Of a DNA stretch of 45,545 nucleotides, positions 7,627 to 17,300 are shown in pieces. The DNA comes from an uncultured Clostridium sp. Its GTDB lineage: Bacteria; Bacillota; Clostridia; TANB77; CAG-465. Location of the stretch: the NCBI GenBank assembly GCA_905204915.1, contig CAJLBR010000005.1, forward strand, positions 1 to 45,545. The letters run 5' to 3'. The translations under genes were made by a program, and so were the position numbers. The notes under the pieces are model-generated. The model saw only the letters and a program-made list of their open reading frames with translations. It did no database searches and was not told the origin of the DNA. Numbering within the stretch: the stretch's first letter is position 1; the number at the start of each line of letters is the position of its first letter.

Positions 7627-8613
7627 ATGAAAATAAAATCTAAAACAGGAATTAGTTTAATAGTACTTCTTATTACTATTTTAGTAATAGCAATACTACT
7701 TACAACAGTTGTATTGTCAATGAAGGATCAACATATGACAGAAAGCGCATATGAAGCAGTCATGAGAGAAAAAATTGAATCATATAGAATAGATATAGAT
7801 GACTATGTTAGTAAGCAAGAGCTAGAACAAGGACTTACTTATAACAAATCACTTTTAAATGCAAATACTGAAGGTATAACTTATGCAGGTTCTACTGTTG
7901 AGGGAAATATATTTTCTATATTACATAGTATGACAGCAGAAGATTCTCAAATTTTTCAAATAGAAAATGGTAAGCTTGTATATTTACCAGATCTTGCATC
8001 AGATAATTTTTCTAAAGAGGAATTTGAAATTTCTTGCAGAAGTGGATTAATTTCTTATGTATCTAATGGACTTGTTGGATATTATGAAGCTACTAATAAC
8101 GTAGGTGGCGCTAAAAAAGATGATATTATTTCATGGAAGGATCTTACTATAAATAATAACAATGCCAAAATATCTAAAGGAACAAAAGATGCTTTTGAAA
8201 ATGATGCTTTTAAAACAGATGGAAGTAACATATCTGCTACATTTCCAATAAAGCTTCCTAATAATTCTAGCTTTTCAATTGAAGTGGTATATAAAAATTT
8301 AGATGACAGTTCTAAATTATTCACTTTAAATAATAGCTATGTATTAAATTCAATTGGCGAAAAAGATAAAATATATAGAACATTATTTGTTTACGATAAT
8401 GTATCAGATACTATAAAAATATATAATTTAACAAATACGCTTCAAGATACAATGTATAGTGTTGGTCTTAAAACGTCAAATTTAAATTCTATAGAGATAC
8501 CAGCAGATTCCAAAAAAGAATATTACTCTATAAGAATTTATAATAAAAATATTTTAAATGAGAGTACAAGAAACCAAAATATTGATATAAAACGTTTTGA
8601 AGATATTAACTAA
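7627..8613 (+). CDS. Pilin-like protein with C-terminal LamG-like lectin domain
   Basis: The product (328 residues) starts MKIKSKTGISL, followed by one long hydrophobic helix (about 9-31). This resembles a class III (prepilin) signal, with a cleavage point after Gly8, but position 5 of the mature form is not Glu. A helical/mixed region follows (about 35-140), then a beta-rich domain (about 142-325) with the LamG/concanavalin-like pattern: GLVGYYEA, ISWKDLT, SFSIEVVYK and a final YYSIRIYNKNI. I chose the ATG matching the start of the homologous protein at 14357, with GAGGGTG upstream, instead of the in-frame GTG inside that site. The same N-terminus and the same C-terminal fold occur in the 1,958-residue protein. 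The architecture resembles modular minor pilins such as Streptococcus sanguinis PilC. pdp begins 15 bases downstream and may be co-transcribed. Confidence 0.8.
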   Translation: MKIKSKTGISLIVLLITILVIAILLTTVVLSMKDQHMTESAYEAVMREKIESYRIDIDDYVSKQELEQGLTYNKSLLNANTEGITYAGSTVEGNIFSILHSMTAEDSQIFQIENGKLVYLPDLASDNFSKEEFEISCRSGLISYVSNGLVGYYEATNNVGGAKKDDIISWKDLTINNNNAKISKGTKDAFENDAFKTDGSNISATFPIKLPNNSSFSIEVVYKNLDDSSKLFTLNNSYVLNSIGEKDKIYRTLFVYDNVSDTIKIYNLTNTLQDTMYSVGLKTSNLNSIEIPADSKKEYYSIRIYNKNILNESTRNQNIDIKRFEDIN

Positions 8614-8628
8614 AGGGGTGATAAAGTT

Positions 8629-10005
8629 ATGAGAATGTATGATATAATTGAGAAAAAAAGAGATAATAAAGAACTTACTACTGAAGAAATTAATTTTTTT
8701 GTAGAGGAGTATAGCAACAATAATATACCAGATTACCAAGCTTCTGCATTATTAATGGCTATATACCTTAACAAAATGAATGCTAGAGAACTGGCAGATT
8801 TAACTTTTGCAATGGCTAATTCTTCAAGTAGATTAGATCTTAGCTCAATCAAAGTAGATGGAGAAATAATAGTAGATAAACATTCTACAGGTGGCGTAGG
8901 TGATAAGGTTACTCTTATTGTTTTACCAATTGTAGCATCTCTTGGAGTTAAAGTATGTAAAATGTCAGGTAGAGGTTTAGGATTTACTGGTGGAACTGCC
9001 GATAAATTAGAATCTATTGTAGGATATGATGTAAATATAGATTTAGAAAGGGCAAAAGAGCAAGTAAATGATATTGGACTATGCCTTATAAGTCAAAGTC
9101 CTGAAATTGCTATAGCAGATAAAAAATTATATGCATTAAGAGATGTAACAGCAACAGTTGAGTCAATAGATTTAATTGCTGCCTCAATAATGAGTAAAAA
9201 AATTGCTTCAGGAGCTGATAAAGTTGTTCTTGACGTTACAGTTGGAAGTGGAGCATTTATGAAAAATTTAGAATCTGCCAGAAAGTTAGCACAAACTATG
9301 GTAAACATAGGTAAACTTGCTGATGTTGAAACAAAAGCAGTACTTACTGATATGGACGAGCCTTTAGGTAGTGCTGTTGGTAATGCAGTTGAACTAAAAG
9401 AGGTAATATCATTTTTACTTTCTGATGAAACTACATTAAACTCACGTGAATTAAGGGATTTAAAAGATGTTGTTTTTACACTTTCAGCTTTTATGATTAA
9501 AATGGCTGGTATGGGAGATGACATTGAAGAAAATAAGGCACGTATAATGGAAAGTATAACTTCTAAAAAGGCATATAACAAGTTTATAGAACTTGTAAAA
9601 GCACAAGGTGGCCATATATATAATGTATATATGGATTGGATAGGTATGAATATTGATATGCCTGTGTTAAAAGATGAGGTTAAATATTTAAAAGAAATTC
9701 ATGCAGAAAAAACAGGTTATATAGTTTCTATAGATAGCAAAAAAATTGGTGAAGCTCTTGTATGCTTAGGCGGCGGTAGAAAGAAAAAAGGTGAAGAAAT
9801 AGATCCTGCTGTTGGTTTTGAATTTTCTAAAAAAGTTGGTAGTAAAGTTTATGAGGGAGAAACAATACTAAAGGCTCTATATAATGAAAAAGATAAATTT
9901 GAGGAAGCCTTCGAGTATATAAAAGATGCAATTGTTATTGAGAATGTAGAAGATACTTTGGGTGATGCACTTGCAAATAAACCTAGTATTTTAGATATTA
10001 TATAA
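8629..10005 (+). CDS. pdp: Pyrimidine-nucleoside phosphorylase
   Basis: This enzyme splits uridine, thymidine and deoxyuridine with phosphate into the base and (deoxy)ribose-1-phosphate in nucleoside salvage. The 458 residues contain phosphate-binding KHSTGGVGD (84-92) and the family signature GRGLGFTGGTADKLES (about 114-129). The thymidine/pyrimidine phosphorylase C-terminal domain with GGGRKKKGEEIDPAVG follows. It belongs to the group including Bacillus Pdp and E. coli DeoA; thymidine specificity cannot be excluded, so deoA is an alternative name. AGGGGTG gives a good ribosome-binding site. It follows the LamG pilin gene by 15 bases and ends at a strong terminator. No other deo genes are nearby. 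Confidence 0.93.
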   Translation: MRMYDIIEKKRDNKELTTEEINFFVEEYSNNNIPDYQASALLMAIYLNKMNARELADLTFAMANSSSRLDLSSIKVDGEIIVDKHSTGGVGDKVTLIVLPIVASLGVKVCKMSGRGLGFTGGTADKLESIVGYDVNIDLERAKEQVNDIGLCLISQSPEIAIADKKLYALRDVTATVESIDLIAASIMSKKIASGADKVVLDVTVGSGAFMKNLESARKLAQTMVNIGKLADVETKAVLTDMDEPLGSAVGNAVELKEVISFLLSDETTLNSRELRDLKDVVFTLSAFMIKMAGMGDDIEENKARIMESITSKKAYNKFIELVKAQGGHIYNVYMDWIGMNIDMPVLKDEVKYLKEIHAEKTGYIVSIDSKKIGEALVCLGGGRKKKGEEIDPAVGFEFSKKVGSKVYEGETILKALYNEKDKFEEAFEYIKDAIVIENVEDTLGDALANKPSILDII

Positions 10006-10017
10006 TTTAAATCTTTA

Positions 10018-10050
10018 AAGTGGTAAGTATTATTTACCACTTATTTTTTA
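10018..10050 (+). terminator. Rho-independent terminator after pdp
   Basis: AAGTGGTAA (10018-10026) pairs perfectly with TTACCACTT (10034-10042), followed by a T-rich run. A near-identical hairpin recurs 142 bases downstream. Confidence 0.85.
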
Positions 10051-10160
10051 TATTTTTTCCAAAACCAATGAAAATTACCGACTTGTGGAAAAATATTTCC
10101 AAAACTAGTCAAAATAGCTTACTTATGGAAAAATATTTCCATAAAAATTTAAGTCTTATA
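10051..10160. repeat. 40-bp tandem repeat in the pdp-rsmD intergenic region
   Basis: Two 40-base units begin at 10081 and 10121. Their first 20 bases (ACTTGTGGAAAAATATTTCC and ACTTATGGAAAAATATTTCC) differ at one position. A degenerate partial unit precedes them (10051-10080: TTTTTTCC, AAAACC, AAAATTACC). Each unit contains the near-palindrome GGAAAAATATTTCC. The array sits between two sister hairpins. Confidence 0.7.
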
Positions 10161-10188
10161 AGTGGTAATTACTTATCACTTCTTTTTT
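10160..10188 (+). terminator. Second hairpin of the pdp-rsmD region
   Basis: AAGTGGTAA (10160-10168) pairs with TTATCACTT (10173-10181) with one wobble and a four-base loop, then a run of T. The left arm is identical to that of the terminator at 10018. Confidence 0.7.
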
Positions 10189-10220
10189 ACACTTTTTCAG
10201 TTATTATGTATATTTTAGGG

Positions 10221-10249
10221 TTGAAAAAGAAATAAATTTGTAGTAAAAT
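10221..10249 (+). promoter_or_regulatory. Sigma-A promoter of the rsmD-ftsK-def operon
   Basis: TTGAAA (10221-10226) and TAAAAT (10244-10249) are spaced by 17 bases, 27 bases before the rsmD start. No strong terminator is visible from here to 20794, so this promoter could serve the operon through the first giant adhesin. Confidence 0.75.
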
Positions 10250-10276
10250 AACTATTGAAAATATAAGGAGTAATTT

Positions 10277-10861
10277 ATGAGAATTATAGCTGGAAAATGT
10301 AAAGCCAAAAGAATAGAGGGACCAAAAACTACAAAAACTAGACCTACTCTTGATAGAGTAAAAGAAGCCTTATTTAGTATTATTTCAAATGATATAAAAG
10401 ATGCAGATGTATTAGATCTTTTTTCTGGTACTGGAAATTTGGCTATTGAAGCTGTTAGTAGGGGCGCAAAATTTGCTTGGCTAAATGATATGGATAGCAC
10501 TAGTATTTCTACAATTTTGACAAATATTTCGTTGACTAATTTGTCCGAATATGTTAAAATAACAAAGAAAGATTATATAAAATGTCTAAGGCAGATAAAT
10601 TCTGATGAAATGAAGTTTGATATCATTTTTTTAGATCCACCTTATGACTCAATGTATGCTATAAATACATTAAAGATTATATCAGATTCAAAAGAAGAAT
10701 ATTTGAAAAAAGAAGGAATTATTGTCTATGAAACTGACAAAAATTTTGTAAATAAGATACAGAAGAAAGACCCAAACATTTTTAATAGTTTTGAAAATTT
10801 AGAATGTTTTGACGAGAGGTCTTATGGCGGAGTAGTATTAAAAATATATAGATGGAGGTAG
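10277..10861 (+). CDS. rsmD: 16S rRNA (guanine966-N2)-methyltransferase RsmD
   Basis: RsmD methylates G966 of 16S rRNA in the small ribosomal subunit, using S-adenosylmethionine. The 194 residues begin with the family pattern MRIIAGKCKAKRI and contain T-R-P-T (21-24), the SAM-binding loop DLFSGTGNL (47-55) and the catalytic motif DPPY (120-123). Length and order are typical. AAGGAG lies nine bases before the ATG. It is the first gene of a compact operon, with the next gene six bases downstream. Confidence 0.95.
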   Translation: MRIIAGKCKAKRIEGPKTTKTRPTLDRVKEALFSIISNDIKDADVLDLFSGTGNLAIEAVSRGAKFAWLNDMDSTSISTILTNISLTNLSEYVKITKKDYIKCLRQINSDEMKFDIIFLDPPYDSMYAINTLKIISDSKEEYLKKEGIIVYETDKNFVNKIQKKDPNIFNSFENLECFDERSYGGVVLKIYRWR

Positions 10862-10867
10862 TTAAAT

Positions 10868-11305
10868 ATGGAAATATTTACATTGTTAGAAAATTTAGAA
10901 GAGTTATTAGAATCTGGTGCTAAAGTACCTTTTTCTTCTAAAGTTATGGTAGATGCAGAAGAATTAAAGGAAATATTAGAAGATATAAGATTAAAATTAC
11001 CAGATGAATTAAAACAAGCAAAATGGGTAAAAGAAGAAAGACAAAGAATAATCGAAGATGCTGAAAAAGAAGCAGAAGGATTAATAAAAGATGCAGAGCA
11101 AAAAATTATTACACTTGTTGACGAACATGTAATAACAAAACAAGCTTTAGCACAAAAAGAAGAAATAATAGAAAATGCTAATAAAGTTTCTAAAGAAATT
11201 AGCGTAGGAACTCGTGATTATGCTGATGCTATATTAGAAAAAGTTGAAGAAGTTTTAAAAGAAACTTTAGATGTTGTTCATAACAACAGAAAAGAATTAA
11301 AATAA
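10868..11305 (+). CDS. Coiled-coil protein of the rsmD operon
   Basis: This 145-residue protein is soluble, acidic and almost wholly helical. The central part (about 50-110) is a charged coiled coil with repeated D/N-A-E/N-K/Q patterns (IEDAEKEAE, IKDAEQK, IENANK), resembling the stalk subunits of rotary ATPases and DivIVA-like proteins. Similar small coiled-coil proteins, often called ATPase-like, are found after rsmD in Clostridia. I know no assigned function. AGATGGAGG lies just before the ATG. Six bases separate it from rsmD, and ftsK starts 33 bases downstream. Confidence 0.85.
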   Translation: MEIFTLLENLEELLESGAKVPFSSKVMVDAEELKEILEDIRLKLPDELKQAKWVKEERQRIIEDAEKEAEGLIKDAEQKIITLVDEHVITKQALAQKEEIIENANKVSKEISVGTRDYADAILEKVEEVLKETLDVVHNNRKELK

Positions 11306-11338
11306 TCCTAGTGACACAAAAAGAGGTTGGTGTAAAAA

Positions 11339-13861
11339 TTGGGAAAGAAGAGTAATGTTAGCAGTAGTAGAGCAAAGAAAAAAGGTTCAACTTCTAGAAC
11401 AAATTCTAAATCTACTTCAAATAGAAAAAAAGTAAAGAAACAAGAGAAAAAAACAATAGGAAATGATTTTATAGGGGGAGTATTAGTCGTTTTAGGGCTA
11501 ATACTTGTCGTGTTTTTAACTTTTAAAGATATTGGCATGGTTGCAGATGTTGCTAGAACAATATTAAAAGGAACTTTTGGATATGCAGTATTTATTTTTC
11601 CTATAGTTTTAATTATAGTTGGAATATATGCTATAGTTTCTGATAAAAGGATAAAGTTTAGTAGAGAAATTTTAAAAGGTATGTTATGCATGATATGTAT
11701 TTCGGCATTTATTGGATCATTTGATGCTAATAATGTAAATGTTAAAAGTAACTTAATGAAACACACAATAGATGCTTTTAATGATGCATGTAATATAAAC
11801 GGTATTAAAAATACATCAGGTGCTATTGGTACTTTAATTTCAACATTTTGTATTAAAGGTATTGGTACTACAGCTTCTAAAATTATATGGGGAGCAGCTT
11901 CATTCATTGCTGTACTATGTTCACTTAATATATCTTTAAGACAATTTATATATGGAATTAGAAATATTTTTGCATATATTGGCAATGCTATTTATAGTAT
12001 GGGTGTAATTTTATTTAGAAAAGATGAACTTGAAGATGAAGAATACGATGAGGATGAATCTGAAATAGATGAAGAAGTACCTGAAAAGAATGTAAAACCA
12101 GAGAAACTTTCTAGAAGAGAACGTTTAAGACGTGAAAAGAAAAATGAGAAGATGAAAGAAAAAACTGGTAAAAACGTTGATGATAACTTAACACTTGATA
12201 GAACAGAACAAGTAGAATTTGATTTTAATAAACTTGGTGGAAAGCCTAGTAAGCAAGAAATTGATGGAAAACAAAAACGTGATGAGTTCTTTAAAATGCA
12301 AAAAGAGGAAAAGGAAGATAAGACTATAAAAGAAGTTTTAACACTTGATCATACAAAACATGTTGAGGAAGATAATTATTCATTTCCACCACTTGACCTG
12401 CTAGCAGATAATTCAAGTTCTAATGGTGAATTTGATAAAAAAGAAATTCATGCAACTGCTGTTAAGTTGCAAAAAACTTTGGCTAGCTTTGGCGTAGAAG
12501 CTAAGGTTACAAATATTACAAAAGGACCTACTGTTACTAGATATGAACTTACTCCAAGTATAGGTGTAAAAGTAAGTAAAATTGTTAATTTATCAGATGA
12601 TATAGCTCTAAACCTTGCAGCAAAGAGTATAAGAATTGAAGCTCCTATTCCTGGAAAGGCAGCTGTTGGTATAGAAATACCAAATAAAACTCCTGAATCA
12701 GTTTATTTAAGAGAGGTAATTTCATCTAGTACATTTAAGGAACATCCTTCAAAGCTTGCATTTTCACTTGGAAAAGATGCAGCTGGTGATATTGTTGTAG
12801 GTGATATAGCTAAGATGCCTCACGTTTTGATTGCTGGTGCTACAGGTTCAGGTAAGAGTGTTTGTATAAATACACTTATTACTTCAATTTTGTATAAAGC
12901 AAAACCTAGTGAAGTAAAAATGATTTTGATAGATCCAAAAATGGTTGAGCTTTCAGGATATAATGGTATACCACACTTGTTAATACCAGTTGTAACAGAT
13001 CCTAAAAAAGCTGCTGGTTCTTTAAATTGGGCTGTACAAGAAATGGTAAATAGATATAGCTTATTTGCAAGTAAAGGCGTAAAGGATATAAAGGGCTATA
13101 ATAAAATAATAGAAAAAGAAGAAGGAGTTAAACTTCCCCAAATAGTTATAATAATAGATGAGCTTGCAGATTTAATGATGGTTGCTCCAAATGATGTTGA
13201 AGATGCAATATGTAGACTTGCTCAGATGGCAAGAGCTGCTGGAATGCATTTAGTTATTGCAACTCAAAGACCTTCAGTTGATGTAATCACTGGTATTATT
13301 AAAGCAAATGTACCATCACGTATTGCATTTACTGTGTCTTCTCAAGTAGATTCTAGAACTATACTTGATTCAGCTGGAGCTGAAAAATTACTTGGTAAGG
13401 GTGATATGCTTTATTTCCCTGTTGGAGAAACAAAACCTTTAAGAATACAAGGTGCATTCGTTTCTGAAAAAGAAATAGAAAGCATAGTAGAATATATAAA
13501 AAATAACTTTGAAGCTACATATAGTGATGACATAATAGAAAGTATAGAAAAAGCCAATATAAAAACTAAAGGTGAAAAAGTGTCTAAGAGCGAAGCGCCT
13601 GAAGATGGAAATGATTTTGATCCACTTCTTGATGAAGCAATAGACATGGTAGTTGATATGGGGCAAGCCTCAGCATCAATGATACAAAGAAGATTTAAAG
13701 TTGGATATTCCAGAGCTGGTAGAATAATAGACCAAATGGAAGAAAGAGGCTTTATTTCAGGATATGAGGGAAGCAAACCTCGTAAAGTTCTAATTTCTAA
13801 AGCCGAATGGCAAGAAAAGAAATTAGAAAAACAAGATGAAAATAATAATGATAATGAATAA
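11339..13861 (+). CDS. ftsK: DNA translocase FtsK/SpoIIIE
   Basis: FtsK/SpoIIIE proteins are membrane-anchored hexameric motors that pump chromosomal DNA through the division or sporulation septum. The 840 residues show a basic Ser/Lys-rich tail (1-40), about four membrane helices (43-63, 80-100, 113-130, 175-200), a charged linker (215-350), the alpha/beta motor with Walker A AGATGSGKS (499-507) and Walker B IIIDELADLMM, and a C-terminal gamma winged-helix domain (about 765-830). That domain should read the orienting sequences of the chromosome. The start is TTG; AGAGG lies 12 bases upstream and no better in-frame start exists. In a spore former this could serve as SpoIIIE, but the window cannot tell whether a second paralogue exists. 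Confidence 0.95.
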   Translation: MGKKSNVSSSRAKKKGSTSRTNSKSTSNRKKVKKQEKKTIGNDFIGGVLVVLGLILVVFLTFKDIGMVADVARTILKGTFGYAVFIFPIVLIIVGIYAIVSDKRIKFSREILKGMLCMICISAFIGSFDANNVNVKSNLMKHTIDAFNDACNINGIKNTSGAIGTLISTFCIKGIGTTASKIIWGAASFIAVLCSLNISLRQFIYGIRNIFAYIGNAIYSMGVILFRKDELEDEEYDEDESEIDEEVPEKNVKPEKLSRRERLRREKKNEKMKEKTGKNVDDNLTLDRTEQVEFDFNKLGGKPSKQEIDGKQKRDEFFKMQKEEKEDKTIKEVLTLDHTKHVEEDNYSFPPLDLLADNSSSNGEFDKKEIHATAVKLQKTLASFGVEAKVTNITKGPTVTRYELTPSIGVKVSKIVNLSDDIALNLAAKSIRIEAPIPGKAAVGIEIPNKTPESVYLREVISSSTFKEHPSKLAFSLGKDAAGDIVVGDIAKMPHVLIAGATGSGKSVCINTLITSILYKAKPSEVKMILIDPKMVELSGYNGIPHLLIPVVTDPKKAAGSLNWAVQEMVNRYSLFASKGVKDIKGYNKIIEKEEGVKLPQIVIIIDELADLMMVAPNDVEDAICRLAQMARAAGMHLVIATQRPSVDVITGIIKANVPSRIAFTVSSQVDSRTILDSAGAEKLLGKGDMLYFPVGETKPLRIQGAFVSEKEIESIVEYIKNNFEATYSDDIIESIEKANIKTKGEKVSKSEAPEDGNDFDPLLDEAIDMVVDMGQASASMIQRRFKVGYSRAGRIIDQMEERGFISGYEGSKPRKVLISKAEWQEKKLEKQDENNNDNE

Positions 13862-13876
13862 AGAAGGAGATTTAAA

Positions 13877-14341
13877 ATGGCGGTAAGAAATTTAGTATAT
13901 GATGGAGATAAAAGATTAAGAGAAAAGTGCGCAGAAATAAAAAATATTGATGAAAATATAAAGAAAATAGCAGATGATATGCTAGATACTATGTACAAAT
14001 ATGACGGTATTGGACTTGCCGCTTGTCAAATCGGTGAAATGATAAGAATGGTAACTTACGATATAAGCTACATAGAAGAAGATGCTAAAAAGAAACCTAT
14101 GGTACTAATAAATCCTAAAATTGTATGGACATCAAAAACAAGAGTAGAAGTTGAAGAGGGATGCTTAAGTTTTCCTGATGTATTTAAAAACGTTACAAGA
14201 TATGAAAAAGTAAAAATGGAATATATAGGACTTGATGGTAAAAAAAGAATGATTAGTGCTAAAGGAATAGAAGCAGTTGTTATTCAGCATGAATTAGATC
14301 ATTTAGATGGAATTGTTTTTTTAGATAGAATTGAAAAATAA
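13877..14341 (+). CDS. def: Peptide deformylase
   Basis: This enzyme removes the formyl group from the N-terminal Met of nascent proteins. The 154 residues hold all three family motifs: GIGLAACQIG (44-53), EGCLSFP (94-100; Cys96 is a metal ligand) and QHELDH (137-142; His138 and His142 bind the metal, Glu139 is catalytic). Motif 1 has Cys where Pro or Thr is usual. AAGGAG precedes the ATG. It follows ftsK by 15 bases. In many bacteria def is directly followed by fmt; here fmt is 24.7 kb away, beyond the giant adhesin genes, and a giant adhesin gene starts 15 bases after def. Confidence 0.96.
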   Translation: MAVRNLVYDGDKRLREKCAEIKNIDENIKKIADDMLDTMYKYDGIGLAACQIGEMIRMVTYDISYIEEDAKKKPMVLINPKIVWTSKTRVEVEEGCLSFPDVFKNVTRYEKVKMEYIGLDGKKRMISAKGIEAVVIQHELDHLDGIVFLDRIEK

Positions 14342-14356
14342 ATAGGTGAGAGATAT

Positions 14357-17300
14357 ATGAAAATTAAATCAAAGAGAGGTATAAGTTTAGTTGCACTATT
14401 GATAACAATACTTGTTATGGCAATTTTGTCAGCTGTTGTTGTATTGAGCGCTAAAAATTCAGTTGATAATACTAATGTTACAGATTTCATGAATGATTTA
14501 CAAAAAATACAAGACGCTGCTCAAAATTATTATATGGAAAATGGGATTTACCCTTTTTCTGAAAATTTGGAACTATCTCAAGTTCAAGTATTAGAACAAG
14601 TTGGCGCTGATAAAAGAGCTGAACTAAGAGAAGAGATGGAACTAAATAATGACTATAGTGAAGATGGAACAGAGTCATATTATATTATTGACTTGTCAAA
14701 AATAGATGTTACTCAAACAAAAAGAGGAGTAAAAAAATCAGGAAATGCTAATGATGTATATATCATTGCAAAATCATCTGGTAATGTATATTATTTAGAT
14801 GGATTAGAAACAAAAGACAATACTTATTTCTCTATTACTGAAAAAGCTGTGAAACTTTATAGCATAAATGAACCATTAAAAGATGACGATAAAGATATAG
14901 AAGAAGGAAATACTAGAGTTACATTTGATTATAATGTTAGCGTAGACGATATAGTAACAGGAAATGCTACAAAGTATAAAGATATAAAAAATGGTAGTAA
15001 GTATGGCGCGCTTCCACTTCCAACAAAATCTCATAAATACAAGGTTAGTTATGATTCAAATGGTGGAAGAATAGAAAATCTAGGAGATAAAAATACTGAT
15101 GCAATAGAAGAATATACTTTTGGTGGATGGTATTTAGATTCTATTTTCTCAACTGAAATTACGGAGTCTAGTGTTTTAAATATAACTAGCAATCATAATT
15201 TATATGCAAAATGGATAAAATCTAGTGATGCATATGTAGTACTACCTAATGTTGTCAGAGAAAATTATACATTTAAATCTTGGTATAATGATAAAACTAA
15301 TGAAGAAGCTGGCGGAATCGGTGAAAAGTTAAAAGTAGATTCTGATGTAATGCTCGTTGCAAAATGGGAAGCAATTGGTTTTACTCTAACTGTTAATCCT
15401 GGTATGGAAAAAATTATTGGAGCTACTAATACAAATAAAACAATATCTGCTCCAGATAGCGTGTATGAGATAGCATATGATGCGCAAGGCGGTAGCGCTA
15501 CAAGATCTATTGATACAGTTGCAAGATCATTTGAATATTGGTCACTTACTGGTGGCGGAAGCATAAATTCTGTAAGTTCTAACCCAGTAATATATACTTA
15601 TGGTGATACTAATGCTACACTTACAGCTAATTATGCAGAATACTCTAATGAAATAGTTTTACCAGATGCTACTAAAGAAGGATATACATTTGATGGATGG
15701 TATACGACTCCTGAAGGAGGAACTTTAGTTGGAACTTCTGGTGCAAGATATAAAACTAATAAAAACATAAAATTATATGCTCATTATATAGAAAATGCTG
15801 CATATAAAGTTGAACATTATTTAGAAAATGCAAATGATGATAATTTTGTACTAAATAAAACAGAAGATTTCCAAGGACCAATTGGAAGAACTGTTAATGC
15901 AAAAAGTTTAAGTTTTGATGGATACTATTATGATTCATCTGTAACTGGAACAATAAGTTCAGGTACAGTTAATTCTAATGGAGATCTTGTCTTAAAACTT
16001 TATTATAAAAGAAATAGATATTCTTTGACATTTACAGCTGTTGGAGGAAGAGGAGATATAAATACTCCAGGTAGATATAAACATGGTCAAACAGTTGAAA
16101 TTGCTGCAAATCCATATGTTGGATGTGAATTTGTAAAATGGACTTCTGGAAATAATATAACAATTCAAGAACCTGAGTCTGCTACAACAACTTTTGTAAT
16201 GCCAAAGCAAAATGTTACAATAACTGCTAATTTTGTTACTGTAGGATATGTTCTTACTTTAAAACCAGGTGATACAACATATGTCGGAAATTATGGCAGC
16301 TCAAAGCAAATAACAGCCCCTACAACAGAAAAATATACAGTTACATTACAATACAATAACGGAGATGAAGATTCGAAAGTTGAATCTAAAAAACAATTTG
16401 AAAGTTGGACTTTACAGGGGGCAGGTAGAATAAGTTCTACAACTGCCAATCCTGTAACATATACATATGCAACTTCTAACGATACACTTACTGCAAACTA
16501 TAGTGCTAATGGAACAGAAATAAAGTTGCCAATTCCTAAAAAAGTAGGTTCTACGTTTGCTGGATGGTATGCATATGTTGATGTGAATGGAACTCAACAA
16601 TTTACGAAAATTGCTTCTGCGGAAGGACATGAGGAAAGTGGAGATATTCCATATATTCCAACAAGCGATATAACATTAATTGCTATGTATGTTGCAAATA
16701 CATATACAGTTCAAGTAATTCCTTCAGATAAAAAATATTCTGAACAATATGGAACAGTAATAGATATTGATACTCCAGAATCAGAAAAATACATTGTTGA
16801 ATGCAATGCAAATGGCGGTAGTTTCGGTATTCAAGATGGAGAAAATATATATTTTGAAACTTTAGAATCTCATAGAATGTTAAAATCATGGTCTCTTGTT
16901 GGTGGAGGGAGTATAGAATCATATACCGAAGAAAAACTAACTTATAAATTTGGAGATAGTGATGCTATTTTAACAGCTATTTTCTCTGATAATTTTACAC
17001 CAGTTACATTACCAACTCCAACACCTGAAGAGGGATATAGCTTTGATGGTTGGTATTCTGATGAAGAATTAACCAGAAAAGTAGGTGGAGCAGGAGATAG
17101 TTATACTCCAACCTCTGACATAACTCTTTATGCTAAGTGGAAGAAAAATACTTATACACTTACTATTGAACCGGGAAGTATAAAACAAACTGGTGAATAT
17201 ACTTCTGAAGTACAAGTAACACCTCCAGATTCTGTTGCATATACTGTAACTTTGGAACCTAATGGTGGTACTCTAGAAGAAAACGCTGTAAATTCTTACA

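Noticed and set aside
9093..9581. 162-residue minus-strand frame inside pdp
   Set aside because: It is a shadow of a clearly conserved enzyme gene and has no start signals.
10020..10235. 71-residue frame between pdp and rsmD
   Set aside because: It covers two terminator hairpins, the 40-bp repeat and part of the rsmD promoter, and has no ribosome-binding site.
11308..11985. 225-residue open frame on the minus strand over ftsK
   Set aside because: It is antisense to the ftsK membrane region; the apparent hydrophobicity mirrors the sense strand.
13411..13998. 195-residue open frame on the minus strand
   Set aside because: It lies over the ftsK 3' end and def start, both certain genes; its hydrophobic, Ser-rich translation is typical of the antisense of AT-rich coding DNA, and no ribosome-binding site was found.
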